Assembly: GCA_030827745.1 (NCBI GenBank)
Contig: JAURDW010000018.1
Span: 1 to 32,807 of the forward strand
DNA: 32,807 bases
Direction: 5' to 3'
From: Candidatus Poseidonia sp.
GTDB lineage: Archaea > Thermoplasmatota > Poseidoniia > Poseidoniales > Poseidoniaceae
The notes beneath the pieces are model-generated. The model ran no database searches, was not told the DNA's origin, and saw only the letters and a list, made by a program, of their open reading frames with translations. Shown in pieces: positions 16,011 through 25,682 of this stretch. The first letter of the stretch is position 1. The number at the start of each line of letters is the position of its first letter. The position numbers and the translations under genes are program-made.

Positions 16011-19000
16011 ATGAGGGTTCTCCGTTTCCATCAAAGCATGCTGGGGCAACGCCGAAGGGCCACCGTTTTGTTTTCGACGCTGATGTTGCTCCAAGTGCTC
16101 TCGCCCATGGCGATGGTCTCAGGCCAGCCATCGAACCTCGACCCGCAGACAGATGCGGATTTGGACGGCTTGGCTCAACTCGGCCTTTCACCGATGGCGA
16201 CGGCGGAATACGGTTGGCTGGACCAAGACGCCGGTGCCGACGTGGCTCGCCTGCTGTTCCGGGACCTCACCCTCGTCTCGCCAACGGATTGGACGGACCT
16301 CACGGGCGAAGGCCGCGTCGACGGTTTCCACATCCTCAGCCACGCCTATCCGGTGCCGAGCGACTGGCACGGACGCTTGGCGGCGGCGGGCATCGAGTGC
16401 TTCTCGTTCCTGCCCCCAACCGGCTTCCATTGCGATGTGAGGGGCGCTACCCCCGCCCAGTTGGCCGGCCTTCACGTTCTTGGGATGGCTCGCATGGATG
16501 CGGTTGACAAGGTGCAGACCGACTTGATTCGAGGCATGACAGGCCTTGAGATGGCTTCACCCAACCCCTTCGTGAACGAAAATTTCGCCTTTGTCAACAT
16601 CATGCTTTCGGGCGACGACTTGCCTGAAGGCACCACCACGAAGGAAGGCGTTGACCTCCACTCGCACAGCGGCCGATTCGCCACCCTTGAGATTGACATC
16701 GACGGCCTCGGATGGCTGGCCCGCCAGGAACAGGTGGAGTGGATTGAGCCCAAGCCGTTCTTTGAAATTCTCAATTCAAAGGGCATTGAAGTGATGAACG
16801 TCACCGACCTTTGGAGCGGCACGAACATGGCTGCCATCGACTCCAGTTGGTCGGGCCTTGACGGTTCAGGGATCATCGTCACCGTCGCCGACACCGGTTT
16901 GGACAACGGCGTGAACAATTCCAACATGCACCCCGACTTCCGAGATCACATCACGGGGATTCTCTCGTTCCCGCCCTCGGCGGGAACGTGCGCCTACTAC
17001 AGCCTCAGCCCCTGTGGCGACGACGCAGAAGACCTTCACGGACACGGCACCCACGTGGCGGGTTCGGTGCTTGGCGACGGCACACACAGCAACGGCGACA
17101 TCATCGGTGCAGCCCCCGAAGCCCACCTCTTGTTCCATGCCATCGCCACCACGGTGGGTTCGTCAGAACCGCTCCTTGGCATCCCCGACGACCTCGACGA
17201 CATGTTTTCCCTCGCCTGGGCCAACGGCAGTCGTGTTCACACCAATTCGTGGGGCTCAGATGTTGCCGGAGCGTACACAACATCGTCTGCGCAAGCCGAT
17301 GCCAGCGCCCGAACATACGACGAACTGGTCATTCTCTTTGCGGCAGCCAACGAGGGAGCGGATGCCAACAGCGACGGTGAGATCGACTTGGACTCGATGG
17401 GGTCGCCGGCTACGGCAAAGAACGTCCTGACGGTTGGTGCGGGGGAGAACGACCGGGCCAACATCTCGTATGTTTGGGGTTCGACGGATTACGGCTCACC
17501 CATCTCCAACGACAAAATGGCCGATAATCCGCAAGGAATGGCCGCCTTTTCTTCCCGAGGCCCCACCGATGATGGACGCCTCAAGCCCGACATCACCGCT
17601 CCGGGGACGTTCATCCTTTCAACCAAGTCGCGCAGCACCAGCGACACCGGGTGGCTGGCCCACAACGCCAGTTACACCTACATGGGCGGAACGAGCATGG
17701 CGACACCGCTTACGGCCGGCGCTACGGCGCTTTTGTTGCAACACCTGATGGAAAACGAAGGCGAAAGCGCCCCAACATCCGCTCTCATCAAGGCTATTTT
17801 CACCGCCAGCGCCCACGACATGGCTGGCCAATACTCCTCGAGCTCCAACGGGGCAGGTGAAGCCGCACCCAACGACCACGAAGGGTGGGGTTTGGTGAAC
17901 ATGACCCAAGCCATCAACACCTCGTGGCTGCAAGGCGAGTCGGTCATCACGAACGCTGAGCGAGGGTGGTCGTTCAACGTCCCTTCCAATGCGGCGGACA
18001 TTCAACTGGCACTCTCTTGGACGGACCCCGCATCAACACCCACCGCCAGCACGAACCTGGTCAACGACCTGGATTTGGCGGTGAAAGACCCCTCCGGCAC
18101 GTGGACCAACCTCACCAACAACCTCGACAACCTTCGTGGTCTCACCCTCTCCAACCCCGCCCAAGGTACGTGGGAGGTTCATGTCGTTGGTTCAAACGTC
18201 CCCACTGGCCCCCAATTCTTTGCGCTCGCCATGACCGGGGATTACAGCCTCACGAACCTCACGCAAGACACGGACGGCGACGGATACGAGGACAACGACG
18301 ACGATTGCAACACGACCGCCGGCACCTCCACGGCGGACCGAACCGGGTGTCCTGACACCGACAACGACGGGTATTCCAACCCCGACGGCAGTTGGACGGT
18401 GAACGACGGAGCAGACGCCTTCCCTTCCGACAGCACCCAATGGGAGGACAGCGACTTTGACGGCTACGGCGACAACAGTGCCGGAACCGAGCCCGATGCG
18501 TGCATTTCCCTTGCCGGAAATTCAACAGCCGACCGTTACGGGTGCACCGACACCGACGGCGACGGGTTCTCCGACGGTGACAGCGGTTGGACCACGGCCA
18601 ACGGTGCCGATGCCTGCGCCTCGTTGTCGGGTTCTTCGGACGAGGACCGGAACGGATGCCCTGACCAAGACGGCGACGGGTATTCCGACAGCGACAGCGG
18701 TTGGACCACGGCCAACGGTGCCGACGCCTTCCCCACCGACATCACGCAGTGGGTTGACAGCGACGGTGACGGCTACGGCGACAACCCGCCTCCCGCAACA
18801 ACGGGCGACGGTTGTCCCAGCAACGCAGGCGACTCAACGCAGGACCGGTACGGGTGCACGGACACCGACGGCGACGGGTACTCCGACCCCGACACTTTGT
18901 GGACGACAGCGAACGGAGCCGATGCTTTCGTTTCGGACAACACGCAATGGTCCGATGCTGACGGGGACGGTTATGGCGACAACGCCAGTGGCACCGACCC

Positions 19001-21620
19001 CGATGCGTGCCCCAGCCAATTTGGAACCTCAACGGAAGCCGGCCGACTCGGTTGCACCGACACCGACAGCGACGGGTACGCCGATGTTGACGATGCTTTC
19101 CCCAACGAAGGGACGCAATGGGCGGACGCTGACGGCGACGGCTACGGCGACGAGGCAAGTGGATTCGAGGGCGATGCGTGCCCAGCGACCAGCGGAACAT
19201 CCGACCGAGATCGGTTCGGGTGCACCGACAGCGACAACGACGGTTCATCCGACGGGGACGTCAATTGGACGACGGCCGACGGTGCTGACATCGCCCCGAA
19301 CGATGCCACCCAGTGGATGGATTCGGACGGGGACGGCTACGGCGACAACCCTGCGGGGACAAACGGCGATGCGTGCCCCTTGGTCGCAGGCAATTCCACG
19401 AGCGATCGAAACGGGTGCACCGACTCGGACGGCGACGGCTACTCCGACCCCGACGTGTTGTGGACCACCGATGACGGTGCGGATGCGTATCCTTTGGACC
19501 CGACCCGATGGGGTGATAATGACGGAGATGGGTTCGACGACGGTTTGGATGACGATTGTCCAACGTTGTTCGGCACCTCCGTTCACGACCGAAAGGGTTG
19601 TCCTGACCAGGACGGCGACGGGTATTCCGACCCGGACAGCGCATGGACCACGAACGACGGCGCCGACGCTTTCATGACCGATTCAACCCAATGGAACGAC
19701 ACCGATGGCGACGGCTACGGGGACGAAGCATCCGGGTCGTTCCCCGATACATGCCCCACCGTTTACGGCGAATCCTGGCAGAACGGCACCTTGGGTTGCC
19801 CCGACGCTGACCTTGACGGTTGGGCCGACCAAGAAGACAGCCATCCCGATGAGCAATCGCAATGGCTGGACGCCGACGGTGACGGCTACGGTGACAACCC
19901 CGGTGGCGCCGACCCCGACGCATGCCCTTCTGCCCAAGGAAATTCCACTCAAGGCAACCGACTTGGGTGTCCCGATACCGACGGTGACGGGTGGGACGAT
20001 GCCATCGATGCCCTCCCGGCGTTGGCCACGCAGTGGCTGGACCAGGACGGTGACGGTTACGGTGACAACGCCAGCGGTTTGCAACCGGACGCTTGTCCCG
20101 GAGAAAGCGGGACCTCAACCCTCGACCGATTCGGTTGTGTGGACGACGACGGCGACGGATACTCCAACGCCAGCGATGCCTTCCCCGACGACCCGACACG
20201 GTGGGTGGACAGCGACGGCGACGGTTACGACGATGCCGAGGATGCATGCCCACTGACCAACGGCAATTCAACCGTGGACCGATTGGGTTGCGTGGACGCT
20301 GATGGTGACGGAGTCTCGAACCCGACACCCGCTGCCGAGAACCAATCGGCATGGAACGCCAGCGACGGTGCCGACGCCTTCCCTTACGATTCAACCCAAA
20401 CTTCCGATGCCGATGGCGACGGCTTCGGCGACAACCCGACGGGAATGCACGCCGATGCATGCCCCTCAACCCCTGGGACGTCGACCAACGATCGGTTCGG
20501 ATGCCAAGACGGCGACGGCGACGGCACTTCCGATGACAACGATGCCTTTGCTGAGGAGGCAACGCAGTGGAGCGACCTTGACGGGGACGGCTTTGGAGAC
20601 AACCCCAACGGCACGCAGGCCGACGCTTGTCCCAACGAAGCAGGCGCCTCGACGCTGGGTGAATTCGGCTGTGTTGACGGCGACGGCGACGGTGCAAGCG
20701 ACGACCTTGACCTTTGGCCGTCGGATGCCTCGCAGTGGTTCGACAGCGATGGCGACGGTTACGGCGACGAAGCAACCGGAACCGACGGTGATGCCTGCCC
20801 GAGCGAGGCCGGTTCCTCGACCAAAGGCGGCACCACCGGATGCCCCGACAACGACGGCGACGGGTGGGCCGACGAAGAGGACGCCTTCCCTGAACAGCGC
20901 AGCCAGCACGTGGACAGCGACGGTGACGGCTACGGCGACAACGCCAGCCTTGGCGCCCATCGCCCCGACCATTACCCCAACGACGCCACGAGGAGTTCTG
21001 CAGAGGCATCCATGACCTGTTCACCCCTCAACATTGAGGTTGATTTGGCCGCGAGTGGTTGGTTTTCCTTCACCTGCACCTTGAGCACGAACATGCCCTC
21101 TGCGTTCGCTGCGAACGTCGACTGGGAAGCAACAAACGCCATCTCGGGAGAGACCTCGAACCACTTCATCACCTTCACGTCCCAAACCGGAAACTCGCAA
21201 ACCGTGACGTTCTCAGGGACCGCAAAAACCACCGGGATGCACCAACTCTTGTTGTCAGCCCGGGAACCTGGGGCAGCGTACCCGATGGACACCGTGACCG
21301 TCGTGATCGATGCAACCGATTCCAACGCTCCTGTTAGCATCGCCGAAGAAACCGATGCTTCACTGATGGCGGTCATGACCGAGAACACGATGCTTCAAGC
21401 CGCCATGGCGGTGCTTGTCTTGTTCGTTTTGATGGGGACCTTGATGCTGCGAGGTCGTGCAAAGAGCGTCAAGGAAAGCGAACGACTTGCCCGCCGAGCG
21501 GCGGAGTTCCGAGACACGCGGGGCATGGTTGACCTGCCACAACGCACGATGGTGCAGCAACGTGCGCCGCCCACCCGAACTCGTGAGGGCTCCGTTTTCG
21601 ACGAGTTCCGGAAGCGTTGA
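16011..21620 (+). CDS. Giant anchored subtilase (S8) with thrombospondin-3-like Ca2+ repeats
   Basis: A 1869-residue secreted serine protease. A signal peptide (ATVLFSTLMLLQVLSPMAMVSG) is followed by a propeptide-like region to about residue 260. The S8 catalytic domain has Asp294 in VADTGLD, His345 in HGHGTHVAG, oxyanion Asn447 in AAANEG and Ser562 in GGTSMATP. A P/homB-like beta domain (about 640-750) follows. Residues ~752-1660 are 14 units centred on (T/S)QWxDxDGDGYGD, each paired with a Cys-containing CxDxDGDGxxD loop, typical of calcium-stabilised thrombospondin type 3 stalks. A beta domain, a C-terminal helix (AAMAVLVLFVLMGTLML) and a basic tail anchor it. It probably degrades extracellular protein at a distance from the membrane. 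ATG 16011 is preferred over TTG 16008. Confidence 0.93.
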   Translation: MRVLRFHQSMLGQRRRATVLFSTLMLLQVLSPMAMVSGQPSNLDPQTDADLDGLAQLGLSPMATAEYGWLDQDAGADVARLLFRDLTLVSPTDWTDLTGEGRVDGFHILSHAYPVPSDWHGRLAAAGIECFSFLPPTGFHCDVRGATPAQLAGLHVLGMARMDAVDKVQTDLIRGMTGLEMASPNPFVNENFAFVNIMLSGDDLPEGTTTKEGVDLHSHSGRFATLEIDIDGLGWLARQEQVEWIEPKPFFEILNSKGIEVMNVTDLWSGTNMAAIDSSWSGLDGSGIIVTVADTGLDNGVNNSNMHPDFRDHITGILSFPPSAGTCAYYSLSPCGDDAEDLHGHGTHVAGSVLGDGTHSNGDIIGAAPEAHLLFHAIATTVGSSEPLLGIPDDLDDMFSLAWANGSRVHTNSWGSDVAGAYTTSSAQADASARTYDELVILFAAANEGADANSDGEIDLDSMGSPATAKNVLTVGAGENDRANISYVWGSTDYGSPISNDKMADNPQGMAAFSSRGPTDDGRLKPDITAPGTFILSTKSRSTSDTGWLAHNASYTYMGGTSMATPLTAGATALLLQHLMENEGESAPTSALIKAIFTASAHDMAGQYSSSSNGAGEAAPNDHEGWGLVNMTQAINTSWLQGESVITNAERGWSFNVPSNAADIQLALSWTDPASTPTASTNLVNDLDLAVKDPSGTWTNLTNNLDNLRGLTLSNPAQGTWEVHVVGSNVPTGPQFFALAMTGDYSLTNLTQDTDGDGYEDNDDDCNTTAGTSTADRTGCPDTDNDGYSNPDGSWTVNDGADAFPSDSTQWEDSDFDGYGDNSAGTEPDACISLAGNSTADRYGCTDTDGDGFSDGDSGWTTANGADACASLSGSSDEDRNGCPDQDGDGYSDSDSGWTTANGADAFPTDITQWVDSDGDGYGDNPPPATTGDGCPSNAGDSTQDRYGCTDTDGDGYSDPDTLWTTANGADAFVSDNTQWSDADGDGYGDNASGTDPDACPSQFGTSTEAGRLGCTDTDSDGYADVDDAFPNEGTQWADADGDGYGDEASGFEGDACPATSGTSDRDRFGCTDSDNDGSSDGDVNWTTADGADIAPNDATQWMDSDGDGYGDNPAGTNGDACPLVAGNSTSDRNGCTDSDGDGYSDPDVLWTTDDGADAYPLDPTRWGDNDGDGFDDGLDDDCPTLFGTSVHDRKGCPDQDGDGYSDPDSAWTTNDGADAFMTDSTQWNDTDGDGYGDEASGSFPDTCPTVYGESWQNGTLGCPDADLDGWADQEDSHPDEQSQWLDADGDGYGDNPGGADPDACPSAQGNSTQGNRLGCPDTDGDGWDDAIDALPALATQWLDQDGDGYGDNASGLQPDACPGESGTSTLDRFGCVDDDGDGYSNASDAFPDDPTRWVDSDGDGYDDAEDACPLTNGNSTVDRLGCVDADGDGVSNPTPAAENQSAWNASDGADAFPYDSTQTSDADGDGFGDNPTGMHADACPSTPGTSTNDRFGCQDGDGDGTSDDNDAFAEEATQWSDLDGDGFGDNPNGTQADACPNEAGASTLGEFGCVDGDGDGASDDLDLWPSDASQWFDSDGDGYGDEATGTDGDACPSEAGSSTKGGTTGCPDNDGDGWADEEDAFPEQRSQHVDSDGDGYGDNASLGAHRPDHYPNDATRSSAEASMTCSPLNIEVDLAASGWFSFTCTLSTNMPSAFAANVDWEATNAISGETSNHFITFTSQTGNSQTVTFSGTAKTTGMHQLLLSAREPGAAYPMDTVTVVIDATDSNAPVSIAEETDASLMAVMTENTMLQAAMAVLVLFVLMGTLMLRGRAKSVKESERLARRAAEFRDTRGMVDLPQRTMVQQRAPPTRTREGSVFDEFRKR
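18262..20985 (+). repeat. Coding tandem repeats of the subtilase stalk
   Basis: About 2.7 kb of imperfect tandem repeats, with GACGGCGACGG-like cores, encode the 14 calcium-loop units. Units are about 60-70 codons each and vary in sequence, so this is protein-level repetition and not a recent satellite. Stop-free antisense frames over this stretch are by-products of the biased composition. Confidence 0.85.
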
Positions 21621-21679
21621 GCGAGCCCCGCCCACCGATTCCCTCAAAGGGGAGAGGCGGTTGGATGGAAACACCACAT

Positions 21680-21754
21680 GCGGATATGGTGAAGTGGTTA
21701 TCATCTGAGGTTTCCAACCTTATGTCGTGGGTTCGACTCCCGCTATCCGCACCA
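21680..21754 (+). tRNA. tRNA-Gly (UCC anticodon)
   Basis: A full cloverleaf can be folded: acceptor GCGGATA/TATCCGC (7 bp), a D arm with GTGA/TCAT, anticodon stem TGAGG/CCTTA with loop TTTCCAA (anticodon TCC at 21713-21715), a 4-nt variable loop, and T arm GTGGG-TTCGACT-CCCGC. The discriminator is A21751 and CCA is encoded at 21752-21754. No intron. UCC reads GGA and other GGN glycine codons. It lies between the subtilase and carS. Confidence 0.96.
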
Positions 21755-21840
21755 TTCCCCCCGAAGCGCAAGCCGAAGCCGGTTTGGGCCAACAAACATG
21801 AAAGGCTGAGCCAAAGGGTTGGTCAGTTCATAACGAGGCG

Positions 21841-22500
21841 ATGGCGATGAACTTCCTGCTCCTTTGCTTGCTGACCTTGTGGCTTTACCTCCCCGGCTTT
21901 CTCGCCAACACCTTCGCCATGATGTGGGGAAAATGGCTCCCAAAAACCGGCTACGGTCCGTGGCCCATCGACGGTGGGCGCCGTTGGAAAGACGGCAACC
22001 GAATTCTTGGTGACGGGAAAACATGGAACGGCTTGATCGGTGGCTCGCTGACCTCAGGCCTCCTGTGTGTGCTGCTTGCATCCCTCGTGAGCGAAGGGAA
22101 CATCGCCACCGTTTTTGACGACGGGGCGACGGTGTTCGCTCACCCGCTTTTGGGGGCCGAGGGGGCATGGTTCTTCATCGGCGGAGCGACCGGTGCCGCC
22201 TTTGTGTTGGGGACCTTTCTCGGGTTGACGTGCCTGCTCGGCGACAGCGTTGGCTCCTTTGCGAAGCGCCGGCGTGGTTTGAAGCGTGAGGGCGATGTCT
22301 CCTCAAAGGCACCGCTCCTCGACACCCTCCCCTTTGCCATCATGGTCTTTTTGTGCGGACAACTCTTCCTCGGCCCTTCGGTGTTGGCATCAGAAGAACT
22401 TCGTCTACCGATGCTGGGGCTCGTTCTCATCACGCCCGTTCTGCACCGTTCCTTCAACCTCATTGGCTACAAAATCGGTTGGAAGGACGTCCCCTATTGA
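21841..22500 (+). CDS. carS: CDP-archaeol synthase (CarS, DUF46)
   Basis: CarS transfers CMP from CTP to digeranylgeranylglyceryl phosphate, making the CDP-activated precursor of archaeal polar lipids in the membrane. The 219 residues carry the family signature PIDGGRRWKDGNRILGDGKTW and the later GDSVGSFAKRRRGLKREGD followed by PLLDTLPFAIM, with about five hydrophobic helices. LYLPGFLANTFAMMWGKWLP at the N-terminus is also typical. Both ATG 21841 and ATG 21847 are possible; a GAGG at 21835 is better spaced for the second. It is a firm archaeal marker and may head the rightward gene run to 26108. Confidence 0.94.
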   Translation: MAMNFLLLCLLTLWLYLPGFLANTFAMMWGKWLPKTGYGPWPIDGGRRWKDGNRILGDGKTWNGLIGGSLTSGLLCVLLASLVSEGNIATVFDDGATVFAHPLLGAEGAWFFIGGATGAAFVLGTFLGLTCLLGDSVGSFAKRRRGLKREGDVSSKAPLLDTLPFAIMVFLCGQLFLGPSVLASEELRLPMLGLVLITPVLHRSFNLIGYKIGWKDVPY

Positions 22501-22556
22501 CGCAAACCCACCAACAAAAGGCCAAGCCCTATGAAGAGCCAACCGGACGCCGATTC

Positions 22557-23972
22557 ATGCTGGGCACTTCAAACGCCACCATCCGGGCCTTGCTGCTCGT
22601 CTTGCTGATGCTCATTGCCCCGCTTTCGGGGTGCTTTGGCGAAGAAGAGACCGTCACCATCAGCGCCGATGACGTCCTGACCATCGACGGCCTTGCCCCC
22701 AGCGAAGTCACCGTGCGTGCCGGCGAATGGCACGATGTGTTGCTCATTGGTGAGGACCTCCGATTGAGCGCTCCTGCCCACGATGTCCTCCTCTTTGTCA
22801 ACGGCAGTCTGGACCTGGACAGTTCCGTGCCTGTGAACGGCGACCGCGTGTTGGTCCAACTTCTCACGACGCCTTACACCACCTCGGTGGAATTGACCAT
22901 TTACGCCAAGGACGGTCAGAAAACGATGTTCAACCCCCCCGTGACCAACGGCACACCCATCGTGAGCGGCGAAGCATGGTTCGAAAAGATGGATTACATC
23001 ACGTGCGACACGCCATCGGACGACTGCGGGGCGTACAACCACCGTTGGATGGGAAGTCCCAATCCGCAATTTGAGCGGGCTGCTTCCTACTTCCAAGGCC
23101 ACTTTGAGGGCTTGGGCTACGACACACACTTGATGCGGGTGGTTGACACGCTCAGCCTAACCGAACCCGAATCGTTGAACGTGATCGCTTGGAAAAAAGG
23201 CCGCTCCAGCGAATGTGTCCAAGGCATGGGAGCTCACATGGACATCGCCCCGCCTGCGGGACCGCCCGGCGGCGGCACTTGGGAGGGAGCGTACGACAAC
23301 ACGGCCGGTACGGTGACCATGATGCTCTACGCTCAAGTCCTTGCCGACATGGAAGTGGAATGCGACACCTTCCTCGCCCTTTGGTCTTCCGAGGAGGAAG
23401 GTCTGCGAGGCTCCAATGCCTTTGCGAACAACGATTGCGATGCATGCCTGCCACAAGACAAAGAACTCCGCTTTTACATCAACATGGACATGATGGGTAT
23501 TTCGTGGCCTGCGGTCAAAGAAAACGGTGACCCGTTCCCGTACCACGCGTGGTCGGGACCCGACATCGACCCTGAAACCCAAGATGTGGCGATCACCAGC
23601 ATCCTCGACCATGTGCATCGCAACATCCTCAAAGCGCCCATGGACCTTCGGATTGACGGTTCGTACGGCGCAGGATGCGACCAACATTGGGACGACCACG
23701 CCAACCTTGTGATGGACGTTCACGAAGACACCTTCGGGCGCTCAGACCACGTCACCTTCCGAAATCTGGGCGCGCAGACCATCTTCCATCTGGGAGCCTA
23801 CGACGACGATTACTCTGCCTACCATTCACCTCAAGACACGCTGGAGAACATGGTGGCCGTGGTTGGGGGCCAAGAGAACCTCGAGGCCAGCATTGAATTC
23901 GTGATGTGGGCTGCCCTGCTTGAGTTCCTTTTCGCCGACCAAACCCCTGAAATTCGCAACGTGAATGCGTGA
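22557..23972 (+). CDS. Lipoprotein M28-family metallopeptidase
   Basis: The start at 22557 gives a lipoprotein signal (ALLLVLLMLIAPLSGC) with lipobox LSGC, so the enzyme is probably tethered outside the cell; the ORF-track start at 22353 lies inside carS. After a ~130-residue beta domain comes an M28 aminopeptidase-type domain. Its two-zinc ligands are visible as GAHMDIAP, AYDNTAGTV, WSSEEEG (catalytic Glu plus ligand), INMDMMG and AYHSPQDT. It would trim peptides released by surface proteases such as the upstream subtilase. At 472 residues it is of normal length for secreted members. The end overlaps the following GTG start by 4 bp. Confidence 0.9.
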   Translation: MLGTSNATIRALLLVLLMLIAPLSGCFGEEETVTISADDVLTIDGLAPSEVTVRAGEWHDVLLIGEDLRLSAPAHDVLLFVNGSLDLDSSVPVNGDRVLVQLLTTPYTTSVELTIYAKDGQKTMFNPPVTNGTPIVSGEAWFEKMDYITCDTPSDDCGAYNHRWMGSPNPQFERAASYFQGHFEGLGYDTHLMRVVDTLSLTEPESLNVIAWKKGRSSECVQGMGAHMDIAPPAGPPGGGTWEGAYDNTAGTVTMMLYAQVLADMEVECDTFLALWSSEEEGLRGSNAFANNDCDACLPQDKELRFYINMDMMGISWPAVKENGDPFPYHAWSGPDIDPETQDVAITSILDHVHRNILKAPMDLRIDGSYGAGCDQHWDDHANLVMDVHEDTFGRSDHVTFRNLGAQTIFHLGAYDDDYSAYHSPQDTLENMVAVVGGQENLEASIEFVMWAALLEFLFADQTPEIRNVNA

Positions 23973-25669
23973 GGGGCGGAACGAAACTTCTTCTATGGAA
24001 CGAACAATCCTCCTCCGTGAGTGAGAAGGAGATTCCCGAAAGGGCTGATGCACCCTCTCCTGCTCCGTGGTGGTCCCGTCATGCGAATTCGTTGGCCCTT
24101 GTGGGTGGTTTTCTTCTCGCCTTTGGCGAGATCGTTCTCAACCTGCTGTCGGGTGACGACGTCGTGGATGCGGTGTGGCCGCACGCTGTTCGCTCGCTCG
24201 GATGGACCATGGCCTTGCGGGCATCGCCCGCCCTCCCGTTCACATTGGCGATGGTGCTCGGCATAGCAGCCTTTTTTGGGCGAGGCTTGGTGCAACGAAG
24301 CCCCCACCAAGGCCGTCTTGAAGTCGGTCTCCACACCGCCGTTGGCTTTCTTCTCGGCTTGCTTTCCATCCACTTCGTGATGGACGCTGCGTATTTGCGA
24401 GGAGCGTTCCTTTTGCTGCCCACCTTGTATGGATGGACCCTCGCCGTGCTGTTGGTGGTCGTCGGTGGCTTACCGACATGGCGTTCCACCGAGACTGGGG
24501 CCTTTTCATGGCCGAAAACGGCGCATCTGGTCGGGGTTTTCTTCGCTGCATGGCTGGTGATGCCGGGCATTCCGGCACTTGTTGGCATGGCACCGGCCCC
24601 ACCCGATGCGCCCCGTATTGGCTACGGTTCAACACCCGGACCGTACGATACGCTGCAGTTTTCGTCACCCTACACCTTGCCGGAGGCGGTAGTGGCCGTC
24701 CAAGGCGACCTCGAGGACGATGTCACCTTCAGCGTCCATCTCACCTTGCCGGACCTTCCCGACGACACCCCCCTTGCCACCGTTCCGCTGGCGGTGTTGC
24801 TCCATGGATTTGGATACCCCGACGTGGATGCATACCAAGCATGGATCACCCATCTTGCCGCCAAAGGCATCGCTGTAGCGTTTCTCCAATATCCCTCCGA
24901 CTTGCGACCGGAAGGCCACGAATCCTTTGACGAGCGCTACGAGGAAGGGACCTCGAATTTTCTTCAACACACGTACCGAAACCTCTCCGTTCGTGCAGCC
25001 ATGGACCACCTCGAGATGTTGGCCCTGAGGGAACCACGAGATGAGCGGATTGACCAAGCGATAGGTGACGTCATGATCGACCCCTCTTCACTTTGGGTAG
25101 GGGGGCACAGTTTAGGCGCTGCGTACACCTTCCTCAGCCTGGACGAAGCCTTTGACCGTGGATGGGGCCAACACGCCCTCGTCGTCGCCCTCGAGGCGCC
25201 TGCCAGCCGGCCGATGCAGGTGGAATTGCAGCACGACTTCACGCGCATGCCGACCAACACACTTGTCCAAATTGCCGTCTCTGAGGACGACATGAGCGTC
25301 GGCATATGTCCGGGAGCCTTCCATCAACAGCAATTCGCATCCCTCCCAGAGGAGCGAAACCAACTCATCGTGGTACGCACGGACAAATACGGCTTCCCCC
25401 GTCTCGTCGCCAGCCACTACATGCAAACTGACCCCGCCCACGATCGCTTGTCGGATTGGGGTTTTTACCGTCGCATCGACGCGCAGGCCGATTACATCGT
25501 TGCCCAAGGTCGCAACGACACCTTCACCGCCGACTTTGCGTTCCAATACATGACCGATGAAACCATGCTGACGGGCATGGGGCAGTGGGAGGACGGCACC
25601 CCGGTGTTGCCGCTCAAGTTGTTTCACGACGGCCTCAACACCGATGCCATGTTCGAAGCGTGCACCTGA
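23969..25669 (+). CDS. Membrane-anchored alpha/beta hydrolase
   Basis: The GTG at 23969 overlaps the peptidase stop (GTGA), implying coupled translation. The first ~230 residues hold about five hydrophobic helices. Residues ~240-566 form an alpha/beta hydrolase domain with the oxyanion strand VLLHGFGYPD and the nucleophile elbow GGHSLGAA (Ser381). The Asp and His of the triad are not certain; NDT or HDGLN near the end are candidates. The helix bundle plus hydrolase layout recalls uncharacterised chlorophyllase or lipase-like proteins; an esterase or lipase role is a guess. The catalytic domain probably faces outward. Confidence 0.75.
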   Translation: MRGGTKLLLWNEQSSSVSEKEIPERADAPSPAPWWSRHANSLALVGGFLLAFGEIVLNLLSGDDVVDAVWPHAVRSLGWTMALRASPALPFTLAMVLGIAAFFGRGLVQRSPHQGRLEVGLHTAVGFLLGLLSIHFVMDAAYLRGAFLLLPTLYGWTLAVLLVVVGGLPTWRSTETGAFSWPKTAHLVGVFFAAWLVMPGIPALVGMAPAPPDAPRIGYGSTPGPYDTLQFSSPYTLPEAVVAVQGDLEDDVTFSVHLTLPDLPDDTPLATVPLAVLLHGFGYPDVDAYQAWITHLAAKGIAVAFLQYPSDLRPEGHESFDERYEEGTSNFLQHTYRNLSVRAAMDHLEMLALREPRDERIDQAIGDVMIDPSSLWVGGHSLGAAYTFLSLDEAFDRGWGQHALVVALEAPASRPMQVELQHDFTRMPTNTLVQIAVSEDDMSVGICPGAFHQQQFASLPEERNQLIVVRTDKYGFPRLVASHYMQTDPAHDRLSDWGFYRRIDAQADYIVAQGRNDTFTADFAFQYMTDETMLTGMGQWEDGTPVLPLKLFHDGLNTDAMFEACT

Positions 25670-25670
25670 A

Positions 25671-25678
25671 GGAGGAGA
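25671..25678 (+). promoter_or_regulatory. Shine-Dalgarno site for the small membrane protein
   Basis: GGAGGAGA just after the hydrolase stop and 4 nt before the ATG at 25683 is a near-perfect ribosome site and decides this start over the ORF-track start at 25644. Confidence 0.75.
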
Positions 25679-25682
25679 GAAG

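Noticed and set aside
15934-16191. N-terminal extension of the ABC exporter
   Set aside because: It overlaps the signal peptide of the divergent subtilase, is low-complexity, and exceeds the usual exporter length.
18457-19677. 406-residue second-frame ORF over the subtilase repeats
   Set aside because: Thr/Ala/Arg-only sequence produced by reading the calcium-loop repeats out of frame.
18262-20985. Possible CRISPR or satellite array
   Set aside because: Repeats are in-frame, variable and encode DxDGDG calcium loops in the subtilase. There are no constant repeats with unique spacers.
19672-21024. 450-residue antisense ORF over the subtilase repeats
   Set aside because: The product is almost all Arg, His and Gly from the complement of GAC/GGC repeats; it is a composition artefact.
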